The translations under genes were made by a program, and so were the position numbers. Shown in pieces: positions 11,544-22,379 of a DNA stretch of 64,000 nucleotides (the first letter of the stretch is position 1; the number at the start of each line of letters is the position of its first letter). The stretch spans positions 682,001 to 746,000 of the forward strand of contig MTSC01000003.1 of assembly GCA_002368545.1 (NCBI GenBank). Reading direction: 5' to 3'. The notes under the pieces are model-generated. The model had not been told where the DNA came from. It saw nothing but the letters and a program-made list of their open reading frames with translations, and ran no database searches. The DNA comes from Ramichloridium luteum. Taxonomy: Eukaryota > Ascomycota > Dothideomycetes > Mycosphaerellales > Dissoconiaceae.

Positions 11544-12664
11544 CTACAACTTGCTCTCCTTGACCTCCGGCAGGTCCACCACGACCTTTCCCCACGTGCC
11601 TCTCGCGCCCAGCGCCTCCAAGGCCGCCGGCACGGACTCGAGGCCCTTGTACTCCTTATCGGAGTAGTTCGTCGACCGGACGATCTGCCGCTCGAACAGC
11701 TCCTGCAGATCGCGCCACACCTCCGCGATGCGCGCGGGCTCATTGCGCGAGTACGCGCCCCAGTGCAGGCCCGTGACGGCGATGTTCTTCAGCAGGATGC
11801 GGTTCGTCGCGAGCTTCTCGATCGGCCCGCCCGCGAAGCCGATCACCACCAGCCGGCCGTTCCACGCGATGCACTTGGTGCTCTTCTCGATCAGCCCGAC
11901 GGGGTCGTAGACGATGTCGACGCCGCGCTTCTTCGGCGTCAGCTCCAGCACGCGCTGCGGCCAGTTCGGGTCCGTGTAGTCGACGCCGTGGTCCGCGCCG
12001 AAGCGCTTGGCCACCGCGAGCTTGTGCGCGGACCCGGCCGTCGCGACGACCGTCGCGCCGAAGGCCTTCGCGATCTGCACGGCCGCGAGCCCGACGCCGC
12101 CGGCCGCCGCGTGCACCAGCACCCAGTCGCCCTTCTTGATGTCCGCGCGCAGCGTCAGCGCTGCGTACGAGGTCGGCATCGTGACGAACAGCCCGGCGGC
12201 GTCGTAGAAGGACCAGCCTTTGGGGACGGGTTGCAGCGACGCTTCGTTCGTGCACACTTTGTACGCGTACGCGCCCTGCCCGGAGCCGAAGACGCGGTCG
12301 CCGACTTGGAAGCGCGGACCGCCGCGCGGGGGCTTGGAGGGGGTTTGGAGCACGACGCCGCTGAATTCGGCGCCGGAGGTCCAGGGGAGTTGAGGTTGCC
12401 ATTGGTATTTGCCTGGAGAAGGGAGAGGGTTAGTGGGTGTATGGCGGAGAAAGTGGCAAATGAATGACGACGACAGTGATGTCCTCTGCATATCCTTTGA
12501 AGGATTTCAGACTTACCTCGAATCTGAAGCAGATCAAAAAAGTTGGTCGCACATGCCTTGACGGCGATGAGGTATTGGTCTGGTGCCGGCACCGGGTCCG
12601 GGATATCAGAGACTGTGAGGTCTTGCGGGCCCTTGACCAGCTGTTTCAGTTGGATGGCCTTCAT
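11544..12664 (-). CDS. Quinone oxidoreductase-like MDR enzyme (zeta-crystallin type)
   Basis: NAD(P)H-dependent oxidoreductase of the zinc-independent MDR branch, probably acting on quinones or enone-type carbonyls. Exons are 12517..12664 and 11544..12412 (minus), with a 104-nt intron (GTAAGT...CTCCAG, phase 1), giving 338 residues. The N-terminal GroES-like domain holds the ATNFFDLLQIRGKYQ motif, and the splice restores the RGKY codon. GAEFSGVV follows at about 63-70. The Rossmann cofactor loop AAAGGVGLAAVQIAK is at about 151-165. The catalytic zinc ligands of alcohol dehydrogenases are absent. Substrate cannot be told from sequence. The start ATG at 12664 gives MKAIQLKQLVKGP, a normal family N-terminus. 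Confidence 0.92.
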
Positions 12665-13157
12665 TGTGTATTTCGACTTCGTGATATGGCTTGAGTTCTC
12701 GATCTCCAGTATTCCTAGATTCCCATTCGCAGATCTCCAGAAGATAGAACGGCAAGGGAATATACGCCAATATAGTTTGTCGTTAGAGCTGGCCAGCTCT
12801 CAGATGCCGCAGTATGGCGGATTGGAAGGTTAGGTCAGCAGGCTGTGAGGCGCTGCACTGACCTCGGCTATGGAGGGCAGGACCTGCCCAAACCGGCAGA
12901 ATGCGACTCGAAGAACACTTCCACCGCGCTGCCGGCAGATACCGATTATGTGAACAAGCTTGGAACAATCGATCTGGTGCACAACATACCTGGTCACCAC
13001 CGTATCGTTGTAGCCTTGCCGATGTTGCGGACGTTCATGTATCCACGGTTGGCGTCATCTCTCTAAAATGCGTCTCCATCCATTCGCAAGCCTAGTCCAT
13101 CATGAGCACGCTCAACCACTGTATAGAACGTTCCGTTTCCATGCGATTGATACCATG
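12665..13157. other. Intergenic, promoter of the MDR gene
   Basis: Gap of 493 bp between the start of the MDR enzyme and the stop of the acetyltransferase, which is on the same strand. No coding or RNA feature is seen. Confidence 0.5.
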
Positions 13158-13838
13158 CTATATATGTGTAGTTTCTTCCCAAAGCATACAACATCGTCGG
13201 AACCCGGGCCGCTCGAGCTCGCGCTCCTCCGCACTCCGCGCGATCTCCACGTGCGCCGGCCCGATCTCTGCCGCCGCGACCTCGCGGAATCCCCGCCGGC
13301 GGTACCAGGGCCCGTTCCACGGCACATCGGCGTAGGTCATGAGTGACACGGTTGCGGTTCGGTGCTTTCTAGGCATATCTCCCCCTTCACCTCCAGCCAG
13401 ACTGCCTTCGCCCGCGCCATCATCGTTATTGATTGATTGTATTGACGAGGACTGCTGTCCCTCCGCACTGCGCTGGCGCGCCCACTCAAACACCGCCTCC
13501 AGCAACGCCGTCCCAACACCCTGCCCGTGGGCCTCACGGCGGACCGAGATCTCCGCGATGTAGAGCGCGGCATCCCAGGGCATCGCGGCGACGAACCCGA
13601 GCATCTGGCCGGGGTCGCCCGCGCGGCGCGCCAGATACACGCGCCCGTCCGCCAGCCACTCAGCCGCCTTGTTGCCGCCCGGCGTGGCGGCGTCGCTGCT
13701 GCTGTGCGCCAGATCCGCCAACGCGGGAATCTGGGCGAAGGCGGTCGTGGCGGAGGCCTCGATCGCGACGATCGTGGGCAGGTCGGCGGGCGTGGCTCGA
13801 GAGGTGGTGATGAGGCGAGGGGAGGTGGAGCTGCACAT
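13158..13838 (-). CDS. GNAT-family N-acetyltransferase
   Basis: Single-exon 226-residue protein using acetyl-CoA. Evidence is the N-terminal SRATPADLPTIVAIEASA strand-helix start of the GNAT fold, the beta4-alpha3 segment IAEISVRREAHGQGVGTALL (about 95-112) with the R-x-x-G-x-G/A pyrophosphate-binding motif, and the C-terminal WYRRRGFREV strand typical of the fold. Between them lies a low-complexity Ser/Gly/Asp insert (about 125-155) not found in compact GNATs. The start ATG at 13838 is the first in frame. The acceptor (small molecule, peptide amine or polyamine) cannot be inferred. No targeting signal is obvious. Confidence 0.88.
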   Translation of the reverse strand: MCSSTSPRLITTSRATPADLPTIVAIEASATTAFAQIPALADLAHSSSDAATPGGNKAAEWLADGRVYLARRAGDPGQMLGFVAAMPWDAALYIAEISVRREAHGQGVGTALLEAVFEWARQRSAEGQQSSSIQSINNDDGAGEGSLAGGEGGDMPRKHRTATVSLMTYADVPWNGPWYRRRGFREVAAAEIGPAHVEIARSAEERELERPGFRRCCMLWEETTHI

Positions 13839-14816
13839 GTTGGTTTCGTGGAAGATGGAAGAGGCAGTAGGTAGGGACGTTTTATTGGTGGCGGACTGAT
13901 GCTGCCTAGGGGAGCACGAACTGGGTCATCAGCTGGTTGAGTCCGGGCAAAGGCTGCCGATGAACTGAACGCCTCATTACTCGCATTATCGTGTTCGAGA
14001 AGGGCTGCTTAGGGCTGAACGCAGCATTTACATGCCGTCCACGGCAGCGATGCCCCTGCACCGGAGTGCGTCTGGCATGGTCTCCACGCAAGGGTCGCCG
14101 TGTTCCATCAATCCTGATTACACTGCAGTGCAGCAAGGTTGACGCTGACGCTTGGCTCTCCCAGGCGGCGAGTCCGTCGCACGTTGTATTGATCGACAGC
14201 GCGAGAGGCATCGGAGGAACGCACGGCGACAGCGTGATGCGGGCAGAACTACGCACCGGACAGGCCACACAGGCGGACTATGGAAACGCCCGTCAAAAAG
14301 CTGACCTCTCAGCTGCTGTCCCCAGGTGAGCCTCCCCCTCTCCGGTCGGCTGGCAGAGCACAACCGGCGCCGGTGCAGGCGGAGGAATAGTGAATGATGA
14401 AATTGAATGGCAGGCCGCCGGGGGGTGCACACTAACTACCAAAACTGCCTGCGATCCCTCCGGCGCCGGCCAATCCGGGGCGCAGGCTAAGGCGCAGGAC
14501 CTGTCAGAAGGCGGGCGCGTGGCCCAGCAGCGGTCGGGCTTGTCCGTGACCTCCACTACGACTCGGCGTAACCGGTGCTCCGACTCGAGTAGGTCCTCCG
14601 CGAGTGGTGCACACCCGCTGGTGATTATAATCATACCGCCTTTAGGAACGATCCTGCGCTGGGTCTGTATCGATCTGTGTTGGGGAATAAGTACACCTTC
14701 TCTCCCGCAACTGTTTCATCTTCAATGACTGCCGCATAACAAGTCCCAAGCCACTCGATCAGACAACGGAGTGACTATCCTTCGAGCCGGTCGATCATCG
14801 TTCACCGGCCTACACA
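13839..14816. other. Divergent intergenic region (GNAT / CYP52-like)
   Basis: Gap of 978 bp between divergent starts, serving as both promoters. Open frames on either strand (up to 120 codons) show no family resemblance. No RNA gene is seen. Confidence 0.5.
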
Positions 14817-16464
14817 ATGGCGGAATTCACCGCACCTCACCTGTACCAGTTTGCCGTTGGCCTGGCGTTGTTCTATGTATTATACACCCTCAGTAGCCGA
14901 CTCGCCCTCTGGCACCACCGGCAAATCATCAAACGTCGAGCCGGCGCCCTTGATGCCGTCCACTACCCGCAGCGCGACCGACTCTTCGGTCTCGACATGT
15001 TCTCGGCGAACATCAAGGCGCTGAAAGAGCAGCGCTTCCTCGAGATGACGGCGGCGCGCTTCCAGACGGTCGGCCTGAACACCTTCCAATTCCTCGTGCT
15101 CGGCCGCCGCCTCTACACGACCATCGAGCCGGAGAACCTCAAGCACATCCAGGCCGTCGACCACAAGAAATGGAGCCTGGGCACGCGGCGCAAGACCGCC
15201 TTCCAACCCCTCTTCGGCGAGGGCATCTTCACGACCGACGGCGGCGCCTGGCAGCACTCGCGCGACATGCTGCGGCCGAACTTTGCGCGCTCGCAGGTCG
15301 GCGACGTTGCCGCCTTCGAGCGCCACGTCGCGCACCTGATCGCCGCCATCCCCACCGACGGCCGCACGACCGTCGATCTCTCCGAACTCTTCTTCCGCCT
15401 GACCATCGACTCCGCCACAGAGTTCCTTTTCGGCGAATCCGTCGATACCCTGCTCAAGGGCAACGACGAAGGCTTCGCCAACGCCTTCAACCGCTCGCAG
15501 GAGTTCATCTCGGGCACGGCGCGCTGGGGCCGCTGGGCCGAGCTGATGCCCGGCGCGAAGCGCTTCCGCCAGGACGCGCGGCAGGTGCACGAGTTCGTCG
15601 ACTACTTCGTCGACCTGGGGCTCGCGAAGCGGGCGCAGCTGGGCGCGTCGGAGAAGCCCGGCGCCGACGCCGCCCCCGGCCGGTACGTGTTCATCGACGA
15701 GCTCGTGCGGCAGACGACCGACCGCACGCGGATCCGGTCCGAGCTGCTCAACATCCTCCTCGCCGGCCGCGACACGACGGCCTCGCTGCTGACCAACGTC
15801 TGGTTCATGCTGGCCAATCGGCCCGACATCTGGGCCAAGCTGCAGGCCGAGGTGGCCACGCTCGCAGGCGCGCAACCGAGCTTCGAGCGGCTCAAGGACC
15901 TCAAGTACCTGCGCGCGCTCATGAACGAGTCGCTGCGCTGCCACCCCGTCGTGCCGGTGAACAGCCGCGAGGCGACGGAGGATACGCTGTTGCCGCTGGG
16001 CGGCGGGCCGGATGGACGGGCACCGCTGTTCATCGCCCAGGGCACCGTCGTCACGTGTAAGTTCCTTCCCCTGCCCTCCCCCGCCCAGAACCACCCACCC
16101 GGAGAAAAGAAAAGAAAAACTAACCCTTCTTGCTCTCCCAGGGTCCGTCTACGCCATGCACCGCCGCAAGGACTTCTACGGCGCCGACGCCGACGCCTTC
16201 CGGCCGGAGCGCTGGCTCGACGACGCGGCGACGGGCCGCAAGGGCCTGCGGCCCGGGTGGGAGTACCTGCCCTTCAACGGCGGCGCCCGCATCTGCTTGG
16301 GCCAGCAGTACGCGCTGACGGAGGCCGGCTACACGATCGTGCGGATGTGCCAGGCGTTTGAGGCCGTCGAGAGCCGCGATCCCCAGGACTGGGTCGCCGG
16401 GTTGACGTTGACGTGTGTGAGTAAGAATGGGGCCAAGGTGGCGTTGACACCGAGGGCGGGTTGA
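14817..16464 (+). CDS. Cytochrome P450, CYP52-like (fatty acid/alkane hydroxylase type)
   Basis: Membrane-anchored haem monooxygenase of the CYP52/CYP539 type, whose characterised members omega-hydroxylate alkanes and fatty acids. Exons are 14817..16056 and 16142..16464, with an 85-nt intron (GTAAGT...CCCAG, phase 1), giving 520 residues. N-terminal anchor helix is about 8-30. The C-helix motif WQHSRDMLRPNF lies at about 145-156. The I-helix motif AGRDTT at 316-321 has the oxygen-activating acid-Thr pair. The K-helix ESLR is at 371-374, then FRPERW, and the haem loop FNGGARICLG has Cys465. All key residues are present. The gene is GC-rich (long minus-strand frame opposite it is a shadow). No adjacent gene points to a dedicated pathway. 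The exact CYP family would need database assignment. Confidence 0.93.
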
Positions 16465-16843
16465 GCAGTGGGTTGAAGGGGGGATGGGCTGTGAGACCAG
16501 ATGATACAAAAGGCTTCCCGTGGGACATGGGACGATATTTGAGGGATGTTACAGATGGGTCTACAACCATGAGACTCGGGAGCGAAGGCGTTCGGGCGTT
16601 TCGAGAAAAGGATCCAAGTATTCTGCGAGACCACAGGACGAATGCGCTGGTCTGAAGAGATAAATGACCAGGCGGGAGATTCGTAGCTTCTCCGCTCTGT
16701 CCACTTGACGAGACAGATAGGATTATTGTGACGGAAACTTCGGTAATAATGATGAAGATATACGTAGACGATGATGCCTTTCTCTCCTGTCTGCACAAGA
16801 CATATTGCTATAAACACAGCTCGCTTTGTTGCTCTTTGTGATC
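16465..16843. other. Intergenic, convergent 3' ends
   Basis: Short gap (379 bp) between the convergent CYP52-like gene and rav1. Nothing else is seen. Confidence 0.55.
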
Positions 16844-19800
16844 TCAAAATCCAAAGCTATCCAACAACGAATTCGCATCGGGCTCCTTGAACTGCGTCGG
16901 TTCCGGTTTCTTCGGCTGCTCTGCAGGTGCGGCGGTAGCACCGGCACTCTGCTTCTTCGCTTTCATGGCGGCCAGTAACTCCGCCGCCTTGGCCGCGCGC
17001 GCAATTTTGTCGTCAACCGCAGGCGCCGACGTGCCCTGGTCAAATCCGTCCAGCAGCGAACGAGGCGCAGGAGCAGGCTGCACTTCCTGCACCGGGTCCT
17101 CGACGCGCGGTCCAGCTGTATCGGTGCTGACCGTGGCCGCATTTGCATTTTTCGATGCAGTGGTAGTAGCAGACGGAGCGTTGAAATCCCACGTCGCGAC
17201 GAGCGTCAGCGCAGCCTGCCACAGACCCATCTTGCGCAGGATCCACGCGGCACGTAGGACTGCGTGCGCTTCGTGTGGCGAAGCCGGATCCGTTCGTAAT
17301 TGCCTGTACAACAAGAGAAGATTCGGATCGTCCCTCTCCCACGTGCCGACGCTCTGCAAGGGGACGACCAGGGCCTCGGTGGCCTGGCGACGCTCGCGCA
17401 GGAGACTGTGGCACCAGCTGGTGAGCCAGCGATCGCCCGTCGCGGCGGCCTGCGGGAGGATGCGTTCCTCTAGCAGCTGTCGCATGACGGGCGAATCGTC
17501 GCCGCAGTAGAGCCGTGCGACGGCGATCGCCAACGCCGTGTCCTCGCACTGGGCCGCGAGCGTGTTGACTGCGGACTGCGGGTCGTTGGCGAGCAGGAAG
17601 AAGGCCGCAGCGTACTCGAAGCGGCGCTTGCCCATGAGCGCGTACGCGTTCTTGCGCGCGGCCGTCTGCGCGTCCGGCTGGGTGAAGTCGCGCTTGAGGA
17701 AGTTCATGGTGGAGCGCTGCTCCTTGTGCCAGGTAGCGATGCGCCAGAGGCCGAGCAGGGTGGACTTCTTGTGCAGGGCGAGGAAATAAAGCGAGGCGTG
17801 CACAGGGTCGGCCGGCTGCTGGGCGCGGTAGGCGGACTGGGCGAGCTGCTCAAAGACCTGGGCGAGTGCTTCCGGGGATGATAGCCACGCGAGGAGGCCG
17901 AGCTTCTGGGCGATTGCCCATGTGAGCTTGTTGTCGTAGTGAACAGTGAGAATGTCGAGGAGGGGTTGCTGTGTATGGCTCTGGCACGCAAATGCAATCG
18001 ATTGCCAGCTCATCCCGGGTACGAAGCCAGTAGTCGATTCAGTGGAATGTTCACCGTTCGGCTTGTCTTGATGTTGTTCATGTGCCGCTTGTACTAACTC
18101 CAGCTTCCACCCGAAGAGATACCGCAAGGCATTGAGATCGAGGCCGGTGACATGGTCTTGCAGGTATGCGATGGTCTCGATGATGTGCTTTAATTGCCTC
18201 TGTTCCTCTGGCGAAATGTAAGGGAGCTCCCTTTCGGTCAATTGTTCGCGAAGATCCGCAATCGTATCTGAGCTCAAATTCAACTTCAGGTGCGAGTTTC
18301 CGGCAGCTTTATCGTCGACATTTATGTCGAGATTCTCTCCACGGCTCCAGAATTTGAGGCTATACGCCAGCTTCTGCAGTGTACTTGCAAGTAATGATAG
18401 TTGACCCACGAAGAACAAGTTAGTGAGATACAGCGGGTGCCACGCAGGCAATATGGTCTGCAATGCAGCCGAGAGACTCTTGATGGGCAAATTCGCTTTC
18501 GGCAAATCCCAGGACTCGAGCTGGCTTCCAAGATTGTCATGGATGTCTTCTCGCGCCAAGTTGGCTTCCTGCAGTAATAAGCTGCCACCCGCAGTGACAG
18601 CTAAAGCTCCAGGTGAGAACCATGCCAGTGCAGAAATGTCAACACCAAGGCCTGAGATGGATATTAGGCATGTGCGTGTCCAGATTGGTGCGCCCGACGA
18701 TCTAGTGATGTATCGTCCCTGGGTCAGAATCTCGACTTCTGCCGCGCTGCTCATGGCAAGCAAGTTCCGCTCCGGATGTAAGTCAGCGGACATCACACAT
18801 TCGCCGTTTTCCTTTAGCCCTTGTCGATGCTCCACATATCCAGTGCTGATGTCCAGAACGACGAATACTTGGCGATCGGCTGAAGCAATGGCGACGACCA
18901 TCGCATTCGAAGCCACGACAATGGGATCTTCGACCCCGGTTCTAACAACACCAATCATTCCTAAATTGGACTCGCCGTTGATTGACGGGGATTCATGGAG
19001 CTTTGTTGAAGGAGGTTCTTTGGTCGGAATTGTCGTGGCTGAGCGGACTGTGCATACAGCATCTAAATCAAGATCATGGTTCAGGCTCTGAACGATGAGC
19101 TCTCCACGCGCAGAGCCGTTCTGTTGAAATAGCCTTGCTTTCCATCGAGTTGACACTTTGCCGTTGTTCTCGATGAATATGCCCTCAGCAGCCTCACTAG
19201 TGATCGAGGTGGTATAAAGTGAGCCCGTCTGCCCGATTTTCGCCGGTGCGGAGGCTACGGCATTGCCATCGCGATCCCACAGGCAGAAACCGTCCTTGTG
19301 TATGGTGAGCGTCATGCTCCACGCTTCCAGTACTTTTGCCGAGATCACTCTGCTTGGAGAGTCGTGTACCGCTAAGCGCTGTAAGGAAGATTTGCTGGAT
19401 ATGTCCCATAAAGAGCTACGATCGCCGGACCAGACCAAGAGTTGTTGCTGCGAAGTCGTCAAATCCGATATCATCGTCTCGTGACCAGACCAGTATCCTT
19501 GAAGAGCCAAGCGATCACGACCTGGAACGGCAGCCGAGAAGAACTTCACGACATCTCCCTTCCACCATGAGATCGTTCCTTCACAATCAAGATCGTGAGC
19601 AAGCAGATGGATAGTATCATTCTCGAACCACCATTCGAATGTGGCGGGTGACTCAGGCCCTAAGCGTAACGGCAAGCCTTCGGCATGCGCAATATGGAAA
19701 GGCTGGATCGTAGCTGGCCCTCCCGGCCGACGTTTATGGCCGATACTACTGATGCCCCAGGCGGACAAACGACCATGACCGTCCAAGGCGACGACAAGGT

Positions 19801-20830
19801 CTGGCTCCTGTGAAGCGATCTCTTTAAGATGCTCAATTGCATGATCATGCTTTCCATGGCTCGCTCGACTAATAGCCGCATCCAGAGAATCCTTGAATTG
19901 ACTTGAAGGAATGGTGAAGGAATAGCGAGGAGGGCTCGAATGAGACGAGCCCTTGACTGAAAGCACGGGTGAATGAGGGATCGCCGAGACGAGATCGATG
20001 GTCGTGTGGAGGACGAGGATATCGGCATCATGGAAGCCACCAGTGCGCCACATACGGAGAATGCCGTCGCTGGCAATGGTGTACAGAATCTCCGGGCTCT
20101 CTTCGTGTCTAATGCTGATCCCACTCCCTCTTCGCTTGTCGGCATCATCCTCCTGCGCGCGCCATTGAAGATGTGTCACGACGCCCGAATGCGGCAGGTA
20201 GGTGTGATCGAAGAGACCTTCCTCAAACGAAAGCCTCCTCCATATCTTTACCAAGCGATCGCGCTGTGCGCATGACGCGATCAAGGTTGCGCTCGGGCTG
20301 AACTCTGAGAATAGCACAGGTGACGCAACGGGTATTGCCCACAACGAGTTTCTCTGCTCTATAGTGTTCTTATCGACCGGCGTACCTGCTGGCGAATTGG
20401 TCCTTGAGAGAGGTCGACTGGAGAAGAGGGATAGGGCATGGCTGCCACCAACCAAGACCTCGCCTTCTGTCCCCCAGCAAAGCCACCGAGCTTCGTCCCC
20501 GGCATCCTCGCGCCTGAATTGTAATGATGTCTTCCAAGTGACTTTTGTCCATCCTTCTATTACTGGCTCCAGCACTAAGACCTCCCGTCTTGTCCCAATC
20601 ACTAGACTTCCATTGTCATTCGCGATAACAGAGCACAGCTCATGCTCCAACTCAATCGCCTGCACAAAGACATTTATTGAAGCAAGAATATTGAGCTGTC
20701 TGCCGGAGATATAGGCCACATATCGTTTCTGGCGGAAATTGAAGTGTGTCAAGGATTGCAATGATGAGGTAGGCGCTCCTGGGAGAATCTGGCCAAAGGT
20801 CGACGCCGTGCCAGGAGAGCTTCGAGGCAT
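16844..20830 (-). CDS. rav1: RAVE complex subunit Rav1
   Basis: Rav1 is the large subunit of RAVE (regulator of H+-ATPase of vacuoles and endosomes), which rejoins V1 and V0 sectors of the V-ATPase after glucose-dependent disassembly. Intronless frame of 1328 residues. The first ATG is at 20830; the frame extends 11 codons further upstream without an ATG. The N-terminal half has WD-type blades (VAYISGRQLNIL, FSEFSPSATLIASCAQRDRL, LYTIASDGILRMW at about 255-270). The central to C-terminal region (about 600-1130) is the helical Rav1p_C domain (SPEALAQVFEQLAQSAYR; YALMGKRRFEYAAAFFLLA). The end, NSLLDSFGF, is the usual fungal Rav1 terminus. A Lys/Ala/Pro-rich linker precedes it. It lies about 1.6 kb from vma10, which encodes a subunit of its target enzyme. 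Confidence 0.95.
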   Translation of the reverse strand: MPRSSPGTASTFGQILPGAPTSSLQSLTHFNFRQKRYVAYISGRQLNILASINVFVQAIELEHELCSVIANDNGSLVIGTRREVLVLEPVIEGWTKVTWKTSLQFRREDAGDEARWLCWGTEGEVLVGGSHALSLFSSRPLSRTNSPAGTPVDKNTIEQRNSLWAIPVASPVLFSEFSPSATLIASCAQRDRLVKIWRRLSFEEGLFDHTYLPHSGVVTHLQWRAQEDDADKRRGSGISIRHEESPEILYTIASDGILRMWRTGGFHDADILVLHTTIDLVSAIPHSPVLSVKGSSHSSPPRYSFTIPSSQFKDSLDAAISRASHGKHDHAIEHLKEIASQEPDLVVALDGHGRLSAWGISSIGHKRRPGGPATIQPFHIAHAEGLPLRLGPESPATFEWWFENDTIHLLAHDLDCEGTISWWKGDVVKFFSAAVPGRDRLALQGYWSGHETMISDLTTSQQQLLVWSGDRSSLWDISSKSSLQRLAVHDSPSRVISAKVLEAWSMTLTIHKDGFCLWDRDGNAVASAPAKIGQTGSLYTTSITSEAAEGIFIENNGKVSTRWKARLFQQNGSARGELIVQSLNHDLDLDAVCTVRSATTIPTKEPPSTKLHESPSINGESNLGMIGVVRTGVEDPIVVASNAMVVAIASADRQVFVVLDISTGYVEHRQGLKENGECVMSADLHPERNLLAMSSAAEVEILTQGRYITRSSGAPIWTRTCLISISGLGVDISALAWFSPGALAVTAGGSLLLQEANLAREDIHDNLGSQLESWDLPKANLPIKSLSAALQTILPAWHPLYLTNLFFVGQLSLLASTLQKLAYSLKFWSRGENLDINVDDKAAGNSHLKLNLSSDTIADLREQLTERELPYISPEEQRQLKHIIETIAYLQDHVTGLDLNALRYLFGWKLELVQAAHEQHQDKPNGEHSTESTTGFVPGMSWQSIAFACQSHTQQPLLDILTVHYDNKLTWAIAQKLGLLAWLSSPEALAQVFEQLAQSAYRAQQPADPVHASLYFLALHKKSTLLGLWRIATWHKEQRSTMNFLKRDFTQPDAQTAARKNAYALMGKRRFEYAAAFFLLANDPQSAVNTLAAQCEDTALAIAVARLYCGDDSPVMRQLLEERILPQAAATGDRWLTSWCHSLLRERRQATEALVVPLQSVGTWERDDPNLLLLYRQLRTDPASPHEAHAVLRAAWILRKMGLWQAALTLVATWDFNAPSATTTASKNANAATVSTDTAGPRVEDPVQEVQPAPAPRSLLDGFDQGTSAPAVDDKIARAAKAAELLAAMKAKKQSAGATAAPAEQPKKPEPTQFKEPDANSLLDSFGF

Positions 20831-21919
20831 TTCTGGCTGTTGTTCTCTGTGCGCATGTTTCACAGGTTCGTAGTTCTGTGCCTCGCAAACATGGTGTAGT
20901 CTTTGGCTTATTGTCCAGGGATCCTTGCCGCTGTGCTCGTGAGATCGTGTTTATCATAAAGTTCCACTGATCGGATCGTCTGGGTTATCTGTGGCCCACA
21001 GCCACGGGTCATAAGACTAGCGCGGCTCTCGAAAGCTAGCTCTCCGTAAAGCTGCTGCGCGTCATCCCGCATATGCAGACACGCGAACCGCTGTGAAACG
21101 CGACAGATACATGGGGTCGCTTAGGTATTTATGCAGTCCGCGGCAGAATATTACCCACCAGTATGAGGCTCCTTGGACCAGAGGCGCACTTGCGTCTCGA
21201 CTGTTTGACTATCTTCAGCCAATTTGCAAACAAGTTTCAATGAGCATAATCAGCCATGTCAGAATACAATCATTTGGCACGAATTTACAAAGGTTATTCT
21301 GATTGAGTGTGCGATCCGAAATAGTCCTTTCAAATCCCCGCAGTTTTTAACAGTGGCAGGAAAATATGGAAGACATCGTGAAACACATTGCGACAATTGT
21401 TGATAGTCCACCATTCTTCTTGAAATTCATGGAAGTTTGGATATGCGAAAAGCCAGTATCCAAAGCGATTCAGCCCATTGAGCTCCGACTTCTTCTCTGG
21501 CAGCCCGACCACCCTGAGGCTCAAGAGCCTGATGTCCTCACTGCACCCTTCCACAGAAAGTGCTATCTCGCACAGCTCGGCAGGATGGCCTCAGGTTGCC
21601 TGTCCATCCGGTCCAGCCTCGAACACCGGCACCCATACAACGTAACGTTACAACTGGCCGAGTAAGAACGCAGATCGAGCGGTCTGCCTGCCAATGGACT
21701 GCAGCTCTAGCAGTGCGCAGAATGTTGGTCCCCAGCGTATGGAAGCAGCTCACAGACAGCTGCGAGGCCGATTTTCATCCAATCTTGCAGCCAGCTGCCA
21801 GACCTGTGGCCGGTGGGAGTAGTATTTGTTTGCCTCGAAAGCAGCCGGAAGTTTTTGCGTGTCTCATGCATCCCTCGCGCTCGAATGTTGAGAGGAAGGC
21901 GGCGTATGAGGGTTTCCCA
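20831..21919. other. Intergenic, rav1 promoter and pet117 3' side
   Basis: Gap of 1.1 kb upstream of rav1. The open frames (up to 137 codons at 21560-21973) overlap pet117 or are compositionally featureless. No additional gene is supported. Confidence 0.5.
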
Positions 21920-22203
21920 TCAAGTCTTTTCGCTCCCGCTGACAGTCTGTATCTTGCGATACTGTTCTTCTAATTGCCGTTGCATCTCGAAGTCCAACTG
22001 TCGTTCGCGTTTGATTCGTTGTTGTTCCACGTCCCGGAGTACGCCTTGATGCATTGCCTGTTTCGCGTCAGAGAATGTTCGCATCAGTCATTGGCAAGGC
22101 TACGTACGGCTTGGTCAATTTTTTGCTGGCGGTGGACAAAGATGACGATGCCAACAGCCGCCAACGTAGTCGTCGCGAGCGTCACCTTTGCTTTGGTCGA
22201 CAT
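21920..22203 (-). CDS. pet117: Cytochrome c oxidase assembly protein Pet117
   Basis: Small mitochondrial inner-membrane protein needed to assemble cytochrome c oxidase; in yeast it couples haem a synthase (Cox15) to assembly. Exons are 22108..22203 and 21920..22057 (minus), with a 50-nt intron (GTACGT...AACAG, phase 0), giving 77 residues. The N-terminus is a single hydrophobic helix (VTLATTTLAAVGIVIFVH, about 7-24). The second exon gives the family signature AMHQGVLRDVEQQ, then a charged helix rich in Arg, Gln and Glu. Too short and too interrupted for simple ORF finding. The ATG at 22203 is the natural start; a 29-codon in-frame extension upstream lacks family resemblance. Divergent from vma10 with 176 bp between start codons. 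Confidence 0.92.
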
Positions 22204-22379
22204 CTTTTTACAATGAAATTTGTCGGATTTGAGATTCGTCTGGACGATGAGCCCACAGCTCAGGTCCGTGAAGACCGACGTAAGGCGCACGGACCAAGAT
22301 TGAGCGGGAGCTGGACTTCAACAACCACCAAAGCTCAAAGTGACGGCAAACACTTGGGGGACTAACCACGATCTTAATC
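22204..22379. promoter_or_regulatory. Shared divergent promoter pet117 / vma10
   Basis: Only 176 bp separate the two start codons, so the core promoters and 5' UTRs of both genes must lie here. I see no clear TATA box or palindrome. Called from gene layout, not from a motif. Confidence 0.6.

Noticed and set aside
14880..16094. 404-codon open frame on the minus strand
   Set aside because: It lies opposite the CYP52-like P450, whose GC-rich codon bias creates long antisense frames; its own sequence is repetitive Arg/Glu/Val without family resemblance.
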